Shown: in pieces, positions 1 to 8,545 of the stretch
How positions within the stretch are numbered: the stretch's first letter is position 1
Layout of the letters: every line of letters starts with the position of its first letter
The notes under the pieces: model-generated
The model's database searches: none
Told to the model about the DNA's origin: nothing
The model's input: the letters and a program-made list of their open reading frames with translations, nothing else
Position numbers and translations under genes: made by a program
NCBI GenBank assembly: GCA_934477985.1
Contig: CAKSOR010000089.1
Location: 1 to 8,545 of the forward strand
Origin: an uncultured Eubacteriales bacterium
GTDB lineage: Bacteria; Bacillota; Clostridia; Oscillospirales; CAG-272
DNA: 8,545 nucleotides
Direction: 5' to 3'

Positions 1-2142
1 GAACTCTTCCTGCATGGCTTCGACGACATCCTTCGTCGCTTCCTCCCAGACGCTGATGACAGCCTTGTAGCGCTCGTCCTCGGAGTACTGACCGCGGCGG
101 AAGTGCTTCATGATCTCGAGGACTCTGTTCTCCGCCTCGTGGACAATCTCGTACTTCTTCGGCGGGATCGTCATGTCGGCGATCGCGATCGAAATCGAGC
201 TGAGCGTCGAGTACTTGAAGCCCATCGACTTGATGCTGTCGAGCACCTGAGCGGTGGTCGAAGCTCCGTGCTTCTTGATGCACATATCGATGATCTTACC
301 GAGATCCTTCTTCTTGGTCGGGAAAGCGATCTCAAGCGAGAGAAGCTGCTTCACCTTCTCGGGATTCGGAACGTCGGGATGATCGGGATCGTCATAGAGT
401 TCCTCGATCGTCGGACGCTCGACAAAGCCGAGATCCTGCGGGATCGGACGGTTGAAGATCAGTCGTCCGTAGGTGGCGTCAATGACCGCCGAGTAGACCT
501 TACCCTCGATCTCGCGCTCGACGCGCACCTTGATAGCCGCGTGCATGCCGACGAGATGGTTAGCGTAAGCCATCGTGACCTCGTTGAAGTCGCGGTAGAC
601 ATGTCCCTCGCCGATCTCGCCCTCGCGGTCGATCGTCAGGTAGTAAGAACCGAGAACCATGTCCTGACCGGGAGTCGTGACCGAACGTCCGTCTGCCGGC
701 TTCAGAAGGTTGTTCGCCGAGAGCATGAGGAATCTTGCCTCAGCCTGAGCCTCGGACGAAAGCGGAACGTGAACCGGCATCTGGTCGCCGTCGAAGTCGG
801 CGTTGAACGCCGTACAAACGAGCGGGTGGAGCTTTATAGCGCGACCCTCGACGAGGATCGGCTCGAACGCCTGGATAGAAAGCCTGTGGAGTGTAGGCGC
901 GCGGTTGAGGAGCACGGGATGCTCCTTGATGACGTTCTCGAGAGCGTCCCAGACGGCCACGTCGACCTTCTCGACCTTCTTCTTTGCGTCCTTGATGTTG
1001 GTAGCCTTCTGAGTCTCGACAAGGCGCTTCATGACGAAGGGCTTGAAGAGCTCGAGAGCCATTTCCTTCGGCAGACCGCACTGATAGATCTTCAGGTCGG
1101 GTCCGACGACGATAACCGAACGTCCGGAATAGTCGACACGCTTACCGAGCAGGTTCTGACGGAAGCGTCCCTGCTTACCGCGGAGCATCTCGGAGAGCGA
1201 CTTGAGCGGGCGGTTGTTCGGTCCGGTGACCGGCTTGCCGCGGCGTCCATTGTCTATGAGCGCGTCAACCGCTTCCTGAAGCATACGCTTCTCGTTGCGG
1301 ATGATTATGTCAGGCGCGCTGAGCTCGAGGAGCTTCTTCAGACGGTTGTTTCTGTTGATGACGCGGCGGTAGAGATCGTTCAGGTCGGAGGTCGCGAAAC
1401 GACCGCCGTCGAGCTGTACCATCGCGCGGATGTCCGGCGGGATGACCGGCACTACGTCGAGGATCATCCACTCGGGGAGATTGCCCGACTTTCTGAACGC
1501 CTCGACGACCTCGAGACGCTTGATTATTCTGATCTTCTTCTGTCCCTGAGCCTTGTCGAGCTCGTCGTGGAGCTCGGCGGAGAGCTGGTTCAGGTCGAGT
1601 TCGTGGAGGAGCTCCTTGACAGCCTCGGCGCCCATTCCGACGCGGAAAGCGTCCTTGCCCCACTTCTCGACGCTCTCCTGATACTCGCGCTCATTGAGGA
1701 GCTGCATCTTGGCGAGGTCGGTGTTGCCGGCGTCGACGACAATATAGCTCGCGAAATAGAGCACCTTCTCGAGGAGTCTCGGTGTGATGTCGAGCAGAAG
1801 TCCCATTCTGGACGGAATAGCGCGGAAATACCAGATGTGCGAGACCGGAGCGGCGAGCTCGATGTGACCCATGCGCTCGCGGCGGACCTTGCGGGTAGTT
1901 ACCTCAACGCCGCACTTTTCGCAGATCTTGCCCTTGTGTCTGACGCGCTTGTACTTTCCGCAGAGGCACTCCCAGTCCTTTGTCGGACCAAAGATGCGCT
2001 CGCAGAAGAGTCCGTCGCGCTCAGCCTTGAGAGTACGATAGTTGATGGTCTCGGGCTTCTTGACCTCGCCGTAAGACCAGCTTCTGATCATTTCAGGAGA
2101 CGCCAGACCTATTTTTATCGAATCAAATACGTTGTGTTCCAT
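1..2142 (-). CDS. rpoC: DNA-directed RNA polymerase subunit beta' (partial, C-terminal part beyond the window)
   Basis: This is the largest subunit of core RNA polymerase and carries the catalytic magnesium. The visible 714 codons read without a stop to the window edge. In order they show an N-terminal zinc-binding site (C59, C61, C74, C77), the clamp region, the KRVDYSGRSVI segment (334-344) and the active-site motif NADFDGDQM (447-455), whose D449, D451 and D453 hold the metal. The bridge helix and trigger loop should lie in the missing part. After the active-site motif the sequence reads PVHVP; many RpoC proteins have AVHVP there. The start is the ATG at 2140-2142, which gives MEHNVFDSIKIGLASPE, the usual Firmicutes-like N-terminus. 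It lies 19 bases after the rpoB stop, with a purine-rich GGGGGAG/AAGGG ribosome binding site in the gap, so it is co-transcribed with rpoB. Identification is secure. Confidence 0.97.
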   Translation of the reverse strand, partial: MEHNVFDSIKIGLASPEMIRSWSYGEVKKPETINYRTLKAERDGLFCERIFGPTKDWECLCGKYKRVRHKGKICEKCGVEVTTRKVRRERMGHIELAAPVSHIWYFRAIPSRMGLLLDITPRLLEKVLYFASYIVVDAGNTDLAKMQLLNEREYQESVEKWGKDAFRVGMGAEAVKELLHELDLNQLSAELHDELDKAQGQKKIRIIKRLEVVEAFRKSGNLPEWMILDVVPVIPPDIRAMVQLDGGRFATSDLNDLYRRVINRNNRLKKLLELSAPDIIIRNEKRMLQEAVDALIDNGRRGKPVTGPNNRPLKSLSEMLRGKQGRFRQNLLGKRVDYSGRSVIVVGPDLKIYQCGLPKEMALELFKPFVMKRLVETQKATNIKDAKKKVEKVDVAVWDALENVIKEHPVLLNRAPTLHRLSIQAFEPILVEGRAIKLHPLVCTAFNADFDGDQMPVHVPLSSEAQAEARFLMLSANNLLKPADGRSVTTPGQDMVLGSYYLTIDREGEIGEGHVYRDFNEVTMAYANHLVGMHAAIKVRVEREIEGKVYSAVIDATYGRLIFNRPIPQDLGFVERPTIEELYDDPDHPDVPNPEKVKQLLSLEIAFPTKKKDLGKIIDMCIKKHGASTTAQVLDSIKSMGFKYSTLSSISIAIADMTIPPKKYEIVHEAENRVLEIMKHFRRGQYSEDERYKAVISVWEEATKDVVEAMQEEF

Positions 2143-2161
2143 CTATTTCCCTTCTCCCCCA

Positions 2162-6055
<3,894 letters not shown>

Positions 6056-6188
6056 TGAAACAATCACTCCATTCAACAAAATTGACATCCGGGTTATTTC
6101 GTAAAAGACCGCATACTAATAAAGAAAATATAAAAAAGACACGGTCATAACAAACAAATGTGCATACTCTTAGCGATTATAATGCAGT
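6056..6188 (-). other. rpoB 5' untranslated leader
   Basis: About 133 bases separate the predicted transcription start (near 6188) from the rpoB ATG. The leader is AT-rich. It carries a direct repeat AGTATGC on the minus strand (6162-6168 and 6111-6117) and a 5-bp complementary pair GACCG/CGGTC (6142-6146 with 6107-6111). I found no convincing intrinsic terminator or known riboswitch in it. Extent is inferred from the promoter only. Confidence 0.45.
6064..6070 (-). promoter_or_regulatory. rpoB ribosome binding site
   Basis: GGAGTGA on the minus strand lies 8 bases before the ATG at 6055 and 11 before the ATG at 6052. The upstream in-frame ATG at 6088 has no such site. This is the main reason for starting RpoB at 6055. 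Confidence 0.8.
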
Positions 6189-6193
6189 ATATT

Positions 6194-6222
6194 ATTATAG
6201 CACACCTTTCGCGATTTGTCAA
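6194..6222 (-). promoter_or_regulatory. rpoBC promoter, consensus SigA type with extended -10
   Basis: On the minus strand TTGACA (6217-6222) and TATAAT (6194-6199) are separated by exactly 17 bases, and TGC precedes the -10, giving an extended -10. All 12 hexamer positions match the sigma-70/SigA consensus. Transcription should start near 6188. The -35 is preceded by AAAACCC and by A/T tracts that could act as an UP element. This is a dedicated promoter directly in front of rpoB. Confidence 0.92.
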
Positions 6223-6243
6223 GGGTTTTCAGGGATTTTTTTC

Positions 6244-6257
6244 TGTGATAAATCACA
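6244..6257. repeat. Palindrome TGTGAT-AA-ATCACA, candidate operator
   Basis: A 6-bp perfect inverted repeat with a 2-base centre lies between the two divergent promoters. Its centre is about 62 bases upstream of the predicted rpoB start. The half-site TGTGA resembles sites of CRP/FNR-family regulators, but the spacing is 4 rather than the 6 bases of the E. coli CRP site. It is flanked by T and A tracts. Neither strand gives hairpin plus U-tail order, so it is not a terminator. Regulator unknown. Confidence 0.35.
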
Positions 6258-6279
6258 AAAAAGACGTTCATGGGACGTC
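6258..6279 (-). terminator. Weak hairpin with T tail upstream of rpoB (or operator)
   Basis: On the minus strand GACGT (6275-6279) and ACGTC (6263-6267) form a 5-bp stem with a 7-base loop, followed by six T (6257-6262). This is the order of an intrinsic terminator for minus-strand transcripts entering from the rpsT side, upstream of the rpoB promoter. The stem is short, and T runs lie on both sides, so it may instead be a protein-binding palindrome. Confidence 0.3.
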
Positions 6280-6324
6280 AAAAAATCGTCATAAAAGATT
6301 TTTTTGTTTTTTTTCAAAAAACCC

Positions 6325-6353
6325 TTGATATTTTCGAGAAAATGTGGTATCAT
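6325..6353 (+). promoter_or_regulatory. rpsT promoter, SigA type with extended -10
   Basis: TTGATA (6325-6330) and TATCAT (6348-6353) are 17 bases apart, and TGG precedes the -10 (extended -10). Each hexamer differs from consensus at one position. Transcription should start near 6360, giving a leader of about 106 bases. The -35 is preceded by AAAACCC, the same heptamer found at the divergent rpoB promoter, and by runs of T and A. Confidence 0.88.
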
Positions 6354-6397
6354 ATATAGAGAAACGCATGGGTGTGCCTTTTTATACCGATGAAGCA

Positions 6398-6453
6398 TGC
6401 CCTGATCAATGCTATCTATCCGATCGGGCAGTGCCCGACGCTTAATTTTTAAG
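6398..6453 (+). promoter_or_regulatory. rpsT leader with two mutually exclusive stem-loops
   Basis: Structure A pairs TGCCC(T)GATC (6398-6407, one bulged T) with GATCGGGCA (6422-6430): nine base pairs around a 14-base loop. Structure B pairs TCGGGC (6424-6429) with GCCCGA (6433-6438) around AGT. They share 6424-6429 and cannot form together. A small AT stem, CTTAA (6441-6445) with TTAAG (6449-6453), reaches into the ribosome binding site. E. coli S20 is known to repress its own synthesis translationally; a similar role here is inference from position and pairing only. Confidence 0.5.
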
Positions 6454-6460
6454 GAGGTGA
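6451..6460 (+). promoter_or_regulatory. rpsT ribosome binding site that fixes a TTG start
   Basis: AAGGAGGTGA is a full 10-base complement to the usual 16S 3' end and ends 5 bases before TTG at 6466-6468. An in-frame ATG at 6409 has no such site and would add 19 residues foreign to S20. Confidence 0.9.
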
Positions 6461-6465
6461 ACAGT

Positions 6466-6732
6466 TTGCCGAACATCAAATCCGCCAAGAAGCGCGTCCT
6501 CGTAAGCGAGACCAAGACGATGCAGAACAAGATGCTCAAGACCGCGCTCAAGACTTCCATGAAGAAGTACGAGCAGGCTCTCGCAGCAGGCGATAAGGCT
6601 GCCGCAGAGGAGACCTATAAGGCAGCGGTCAAGAAGATCGACCAGGCAGTCGCCAAGGGACTTCTTCACAAGAACAACGCCGCGAGAAAGAAGAGCAATT
6701 ACACCGTTAAGCTCAACAAGCTCGGTGCTTGA
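6466..6732 (+). CDS. rpsT: Small ribosomal subunit protein bS20
   Basis: S20 binds 16S rRNA early in assembly of the 30S subunit, near the foot of the particle. The 88-residue product starts MPNIKSAKKRV, the family signature, is rich in Lys and Ala, and ends with the typical NNAARKKSNYTVKLNKL segment. Length matches the family (about 85-90 aa), with a helical, basic character throughout. The start is TTG; E. coli rpsT is also known to use UUG. A perfect Shine-Dalgarno sequence compensates. The gene has its own promoter and structured leader and is divergent from rpoB, 410 bases away. It looks monocistronic: a long inverted repeat and then an intrinsic terminator follow, and the next gene runs the other way. 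Identification is secure. Confidence 0.97.
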   Translation: MPNIKSAKKRVLVSETKTMQNKMLKTALKTSMKKYEQALAAGDKAAAEETYKAAVKKIDQAVAKGLLHKNNAARKKSNYTVKLNKLGA

Positions 6733-6752
6733 GGAAACGCTGATTTAAGGTT

Positions 6753-6801
6753 GTTTTCACGCGAAAAAGACCATAAATCCAAGCCTTTTTCGCGTGAAAA
6801 C
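6753..6801. repeat. Perfect 17-bp inverted repeat downstream of rpsT
   Basis: GTTTTCACGCGAAAAAG (6753-6769) and its exact reverse complement (6785-6801) enclose a 15-base loop. It starts 20 bases after the rpsT stop. No T run follows on either strand, so it is not a textbook intrinsic terminator. It may protect the 3' end, be an RNase III target, assist termination, or be a dispersed repeat. A weaker competing pairing exists between GATTTAAGG (6742-6750) and CCATAAATC (6771-6779), with one mismatch. Confidence 0.8.
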
Positions 6802-6844
6802 TCCAATTCTTCAGTTTATCCTTAAGTTCTCTTTATGTAACATT

Positions 6845-6871
6845 GGTGATGATCAAGGTCATCACCTTTTT
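6845..6871 (+). terminator. Intrinsic terminator of rpsT
   Basis: GGTGATGA (6845-6852) and TCATCACC (6859-6866) form an 8-bp stem with a 6-base loop, followed directly by TTTTT. The stem overlaps the stop codon of the convergent gene (6862-6864). Read on the minus strand it lacks a T tail, so it should act mainly on the rpsT transcript. Confidence 0.85.
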
Positions 6872-7665
6872 ACTTTCAGGACAGCCGCGATCCTGCCGTC
6901 AGCGGAGACGACGAAGCGCAGCTCATCGCTTCCGGAAGCTCTAAAGAGGCGGTACCCGCACAGGTTTCCGCCGGGCTCGACGCCGCCGGGCTTGCCGTCA
7001 GAGAGTTCAATCGCGAGCGACGGTATGTCTCCCGCGCCGCCGGGCAGATAGAAGAACTCGGTCATCCGCCCGTCCTTTCCCGAAAAGTCGATGAAGAGGT
7101 TCGAAGCGGACATCGTGTAGCCGGAGTCGGTCGCAGTGAGCGCCGGAAGACCGTATATCCCGCCCGCGAGCAGTTCCGCGTCGCGCAGCGCCTGGGCTTT
7201 CAGGTAGCGTTCCGGTAGGACGACCGACGGCAGCGAGACGCCGCGCGAAAGTCCGAGAGTGTCCGCGACCCCGGCGACATCGCCGTCCGACGCGGCAATG
7301 AGCAGAAACTCGTCGGCGAGCGCGGATGGCGGCAGTTCCGGAAAGCCGTAGCGAAGCTCACCGGCGTAGTCGCAGAGCGCCGCCTTGAGTTCGTCGCCGC
7401 AGTCGAGCCGCATAACAGCGTCCCTGAAGCTCACGGAAGCCTCCAGACGGTCGTCCGCGCGCTCCGAGGAGTCATAACGGCGCAGCAGATCGGCGCACTC
7501 GTAGAGCACGCTGAGACGTTCTGAGCGGATGTTTTGCTCGAGTCTGTCGGAATAGACCGACGCTGTGACGCCCATTATTATGAGCGAGACACCGAGCCCG
7601 GCGACTAAAAGATAAGCCGTGAGCGAGTCGCGCAGAGATTCCTTTGCGCTTCTGAATGAAAGCAT
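6862..7665 (-). CDS. Hypothetical single-pass membrane protein
   Basis: I do not recognise this 267-residue protein. It has a short basic N-terminus (R5, K8, R12), one hydrophobic segment at about 15-38 rich in Leu, Val, Ile and Gly, and then a charged, probably helical stretch (40-75) with many Arg and Glu. The remainder looks soluble, ending in strand-like segments (around NLFIDFSGKDGRMTEFF and ELRFVVSADGRIAAVLKVK). By the positive-inside rule most of it would face outside. The layout loosely recalls membrane-anchored sporulation or germination proteins with PepSY-like ends, but that is too weak to name. The start is supported by GAGGTGAT at 7669-7676. It is convergent with rpsT, its stop lying inside the rpsT terminator, and divergent from trmL. 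Codon use resembles the neighbours and no frameshift is seen. Confidence 0.8.
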   Translation of the reverse strand: MLSFRSAKESLRDSLTAYLLVAGLGVSLIIMGVTASVYSDRLEQNIRSERLSVLYECADLLRRYDSSERADDRLEASVSFRDAVMRLDCGDELKAALCDYAGELRYGFPELPPSALADEFLLIAASDGDVAGVADTLGLSRGVSLPSVVLPERYLKAQALRDAELLAGGIYGLPALTATDSGYTMSASNLFIDFSGKDGRMTEFFYLPGGAGDIPSLAIELSDGKPGGVEPGGNLCGYRLFRASGSDELRFVVSADGRIAAVLKVKR

Positions 7666-7668
7666 GAC

Positions 7669-7676
7669 ATCACCTC
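7669..7676 (-). promoter_or_regulatory. Ribosome binding site of the hypothetical membrane protein
   Basis: GAGGTGAT on the minus strand ends 3 bases before the ATG at 7663-7665, which places the GAGG core 7 bases away. It supports both the start and the reality of the gene. I could not find a clear promoter for this gene in the 71 bases shared with trmL. Confidence 0.8.
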
Positions 7677-7701
7677 ACACGATATTTTTCCCGCGTGGGT
7701 A

Positions 7702-7732
7702 AAAAAAATCCCCCGCGGCGGAGGAATTTTTT
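7702..7732. promoter_or_regulatory. Hairpin holding the trmL ribosome binding site; terminator-like on both strands
   Basis: TCCCCC (7709-7714) pairs with GGAGGA (7720-7725) around a 5-base loop, with one C/A mismatch on the plus strand and a G/U wobble in its place on the minus strand. The A run 7702-7707 can pair with the T run 7727-7732. GGAGGA is the trmL ribosome binding site, so folding would hide it. On the minus strand the stem is followed by ATTTTTTTT, on the plus strand by ATTTTTT, so each strand has intrinsic-terminator form. Confidence 0.55.
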
Positions 7733-7736
7733 GAAA

Positions 7737-8255
7737 ATGAAAAATATAAACATAGTCCTGGTCGAGCCGGAGATTCCGCAGAACACCGGCAATATTGCCC
7801 GCACCTGCGCCGCGACCGGCGCGTCACTGCATCTCGTGAAGCCGCTCGGCTTTGAGATTGACGACCGGAAGCTGAAGCGTGCCGGGCTGGATTACTGGGA
7901 CAAACTCGACATCACCTATTACGAAAATCTCGATGACTTCTTCGAAAAGAATCCCGACGCGGAGTTCTATTGCTTCACGACCAAGGCGCGGCATTGCTAT
8001 ACAGATATAAAATATCCCGAAAAGGTCTTCCTGATGTTCGGGAAGGAGACGAAGGGACTGCCGGAGGAGCTTTTGTTCGCGAATCCAGACCGTTGTGTGC
8101 GGATTCCGATGCGCGACACGCTGAGATCTCTGAATCTGTCGAACTCGGCGGCGATCGCTGTTTATGAAGTGCTCAGGCAGCGTAATTTTGATGGACTGCG
8201 CGAAGACGGGCAGCTCACGAAGTTCTCGTGGGACGACGCGGACAAAACTCACTGA
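7737..8255 (+). CDS. trmL: tRNA (cytidine(34)-2'-O)-methyltransferase (TrmL/YibK family, SPOUT class)
   Basis: TrmL methylates the 2'-hydroxyl of the wobble nucleotide 34 in certain leucine tRNAs using S-adenosylmethionine. The 172-residue product shows the family motifs in order: VEPEIPQNTGNIARTC (9-24), LHLVKPLGF (31-39), RRAGLDY-type KRAGLDY (47-53), MFGKETKGLP (100-109), RIPM (122-125) and SLNLSNSAAIAVYE (131-144). The last three build the trefoil-knot cofactor site of SPOUT enzymes. Length fits the family (about 155-170 aa). The ATG at 7737 matches the usual N-terminus but lies 11 bases after GGAGGA; an in-frame TTG at 7731 (5 bases after it) is an alternative start adding two residues. 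A GTG at 7695 would add 14 unsupported residues. Expression may be limited by the hairpin over its ribosome binding site. Confidence 0.93.
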   Translation: MKNINIVLVEPEIPQNTGNIARTCAATGASLHLVKPLGFEIDDRKLKRAGLDYWDKLDITYYENLDDFFEKNPDAEFYCFTTKARHCYTDIKYPEKVFLMFGKETKGLPEELLFANPDRCVRIPMRDTLRSLNLSNSAAIAVYEVLRQRNFDGLREDGQLTKFSWDDADKTH

Positions 8256-8268
8256 CAACCCGATCAAT

Positions 8269-8299
8269 AGAGTCTGATTCCGCGGTGCGGACAGACTCT
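8269..8299. repeat. Stem-loop after trmL
   Basis: AGAGTCTG (8269-8276) pairs with CAGACTCT (8292-8299), and inside it CCGC (8280-8283) pairs with GCGG (8287-8290), giving 12 base pairs with a small internal loop. It lies 13 bases after the trmL stop and has no T tail. A second CAGAC at 8311-8315 could compete for the same 5' arm. Probably a 3'-end structure of the trmL mRNA. Confidence 0.6.
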
Positions 8300-8354
8300 G
8301 CCAGTAAAAGCAGACATTGTACGCGCGTTTTTCAATATTTTCAACTTTCGATCC

Positions 8355-8386
8355 GGCTGCCGCGGACGCGGCAGTCTTTTCGTTTT
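8355..8386 (+). terminator. Intrinsic terminator of trmL
   Basis: GGCTGCCGC (8355-8363) pairs with GCGGCAGTC (8368-8376; eight Watson-Crick pairs and one G/U) around GGAC, followed by TTTTCGTTTT. It lies about 100 bases after the trmL stop, and no gene lies between. Confidence 0.85.
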
Positions 8387-8401
8387 GGGATCCGCCAGAA
8401 T

Positions 8402-8545
8402 GCGGCGCGGCGTATCCGCGCCGCGGTTCGCCGTGGCGGCACATCCGCCGCGGCGAACGCAGGTGGCGAGCTCCGCTCGCCATCCGCCTCGAATCCGAGG
8501 CGGACGGGCACGAAGTGCCCGCCTGCGAGCGCGACCGCCCAGCGG
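8402..8545. repeat. Array of abutting GC-rich hairpins, continuing to the window edge
   Basis: Five inverted repeats follow each other with at most 3 bases between them. (1) GCGGCGCGG 8402-8410 with 8416-8424, loop CGTAT. (2) 14-bp arms 8426-8439 and 8445-8458, one G/T wobble, loop CACAT. (3) GGTGGCGAG 8462-8470 with 8476-8484, loop CTCCG. (4) TCCGCCTCG 8483-8491 with 8496-8504, loop AATC. (5) CGGGCAC 8505-8511 with 8515-8521, loop GAA. Stems differ in sequence; only the architecture repeats. The remaining 24 bases are similarly GC-rich and may begin another unit. It follows the trmL terminator and no gene is evident. Confidence 0.85.

Noticed and set aside
6056..6088. Longer RpoB start at the ATG at 6086-6088
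   Set aside because: It has no ribosome binding site and adds 11 residues not typical of the family; the ATG at 6053-6055 has GGAGTGA at good spacing.
6409..6465. ATG-started, 19-residue-longer version of S20
   Set aside because: The extra residues are encoded by the structured leader; S20 proteins begin MPNIKSA, which corresponds to the TTG at 6466 behind a perfect Shine-Dalgarno.
6219..6560. 113-codon minus-strand open frame across the divergent promoter region
   Set aside because: It overlaps the rpoB and rpsT promoters and antisense rpsT, and its composition follows AT-rich non-coding sequence; no ribosome binding site or family resemblance.
7824..8483. 219-codon minus-strand open frame opposite trmL
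   Set aside because: It starts inside the hairpin array, crosses the trmL terminator and runs antisense to conserved trmL motifs; a shadow of GC-rich sequence.
8387..8545. Hairpin array read as a coding sequence (one plus frame is open)
   Set aside because: The frame is open only because of high GC content and gives an Arg/Pro/Ala-rich string with no start signal; hairpin symmetry explains the sequence better.
8402..8545. Hairpin array as a CRISPR array
   Set aside because: There is no repeated direct-repeat sequence and no spacers of constant length; units differ in sequence and abut each other, and no cas gene is present.

Overview
The window looks like a chromosomal segment from an uncultured-type Bacillota of class Clostridia, possibly near Oscillospirales. 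This rests on the wording of RpoB, RpoC, S20 and TrmL, on strong GGAGG-type ribosome binding sites, and on SigA-type promoters in AT-rich gaps between moderately GC-rich genes. I see no transposase, integrase, phage gene, tRNA, rRNA or CRISPR array.

Layout. (1) 1-6055, minus strand: the RNA polymerase core operon rpoB-rpoC. rpoC is cut by the window edge after 714 codons. rpoB is complete (1297 aa from the start chosen here) and ends in an unusually acidic tail. (2) 6056-6465: an AT-rich divergent control region. It holds a consensus extended -10 promoter for rpoBC, a second strong extended -10 promoter for rpsT facing the other way, two inverted repeats between the two -35 boxes, and a structured rpsT leader. 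(3) 6466-6732, plus strand: rpsT (ribosomal protein S20) with a TTG start. It is followed by a perfect 17-bp inverted repeat and then an intrinsic terminator whose stem overlaps the stop codon of the next, convergent gene. (4) 6862-7665, minus strand: an unrecognised single-pass membrane protein. (5) 7737-8255, plus strand: trmL, a tRNA wobble 2'-O-methyltransferase of the SPOUT class, whose ribosome binding site lies inside a hairpin. (6) 8256-8545: a stem-loop, a terminator, and then an end-to-end array of at least five GC-rich hairpins with unrelated stems that runs towards the window edge.

Functionally this is a gene-expression locus: transcription (RpoB/RpoC), the small ribosomal subunit (S20) and tRNA modification (TrmL). 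No rplJ/rplL lies directly upstream of rpoB. The polymerase operon instead has its own promoter, back to back with a ribosomal protein gene. The coding content is mostly ordinary housekeeping. The less ordinary material is in the non-coding DNA (hairpin array, divergent promoter region, rpsT leader, trmL hairpin) and in two RpoB details (acidic tail and a proline in the rifampicin region).
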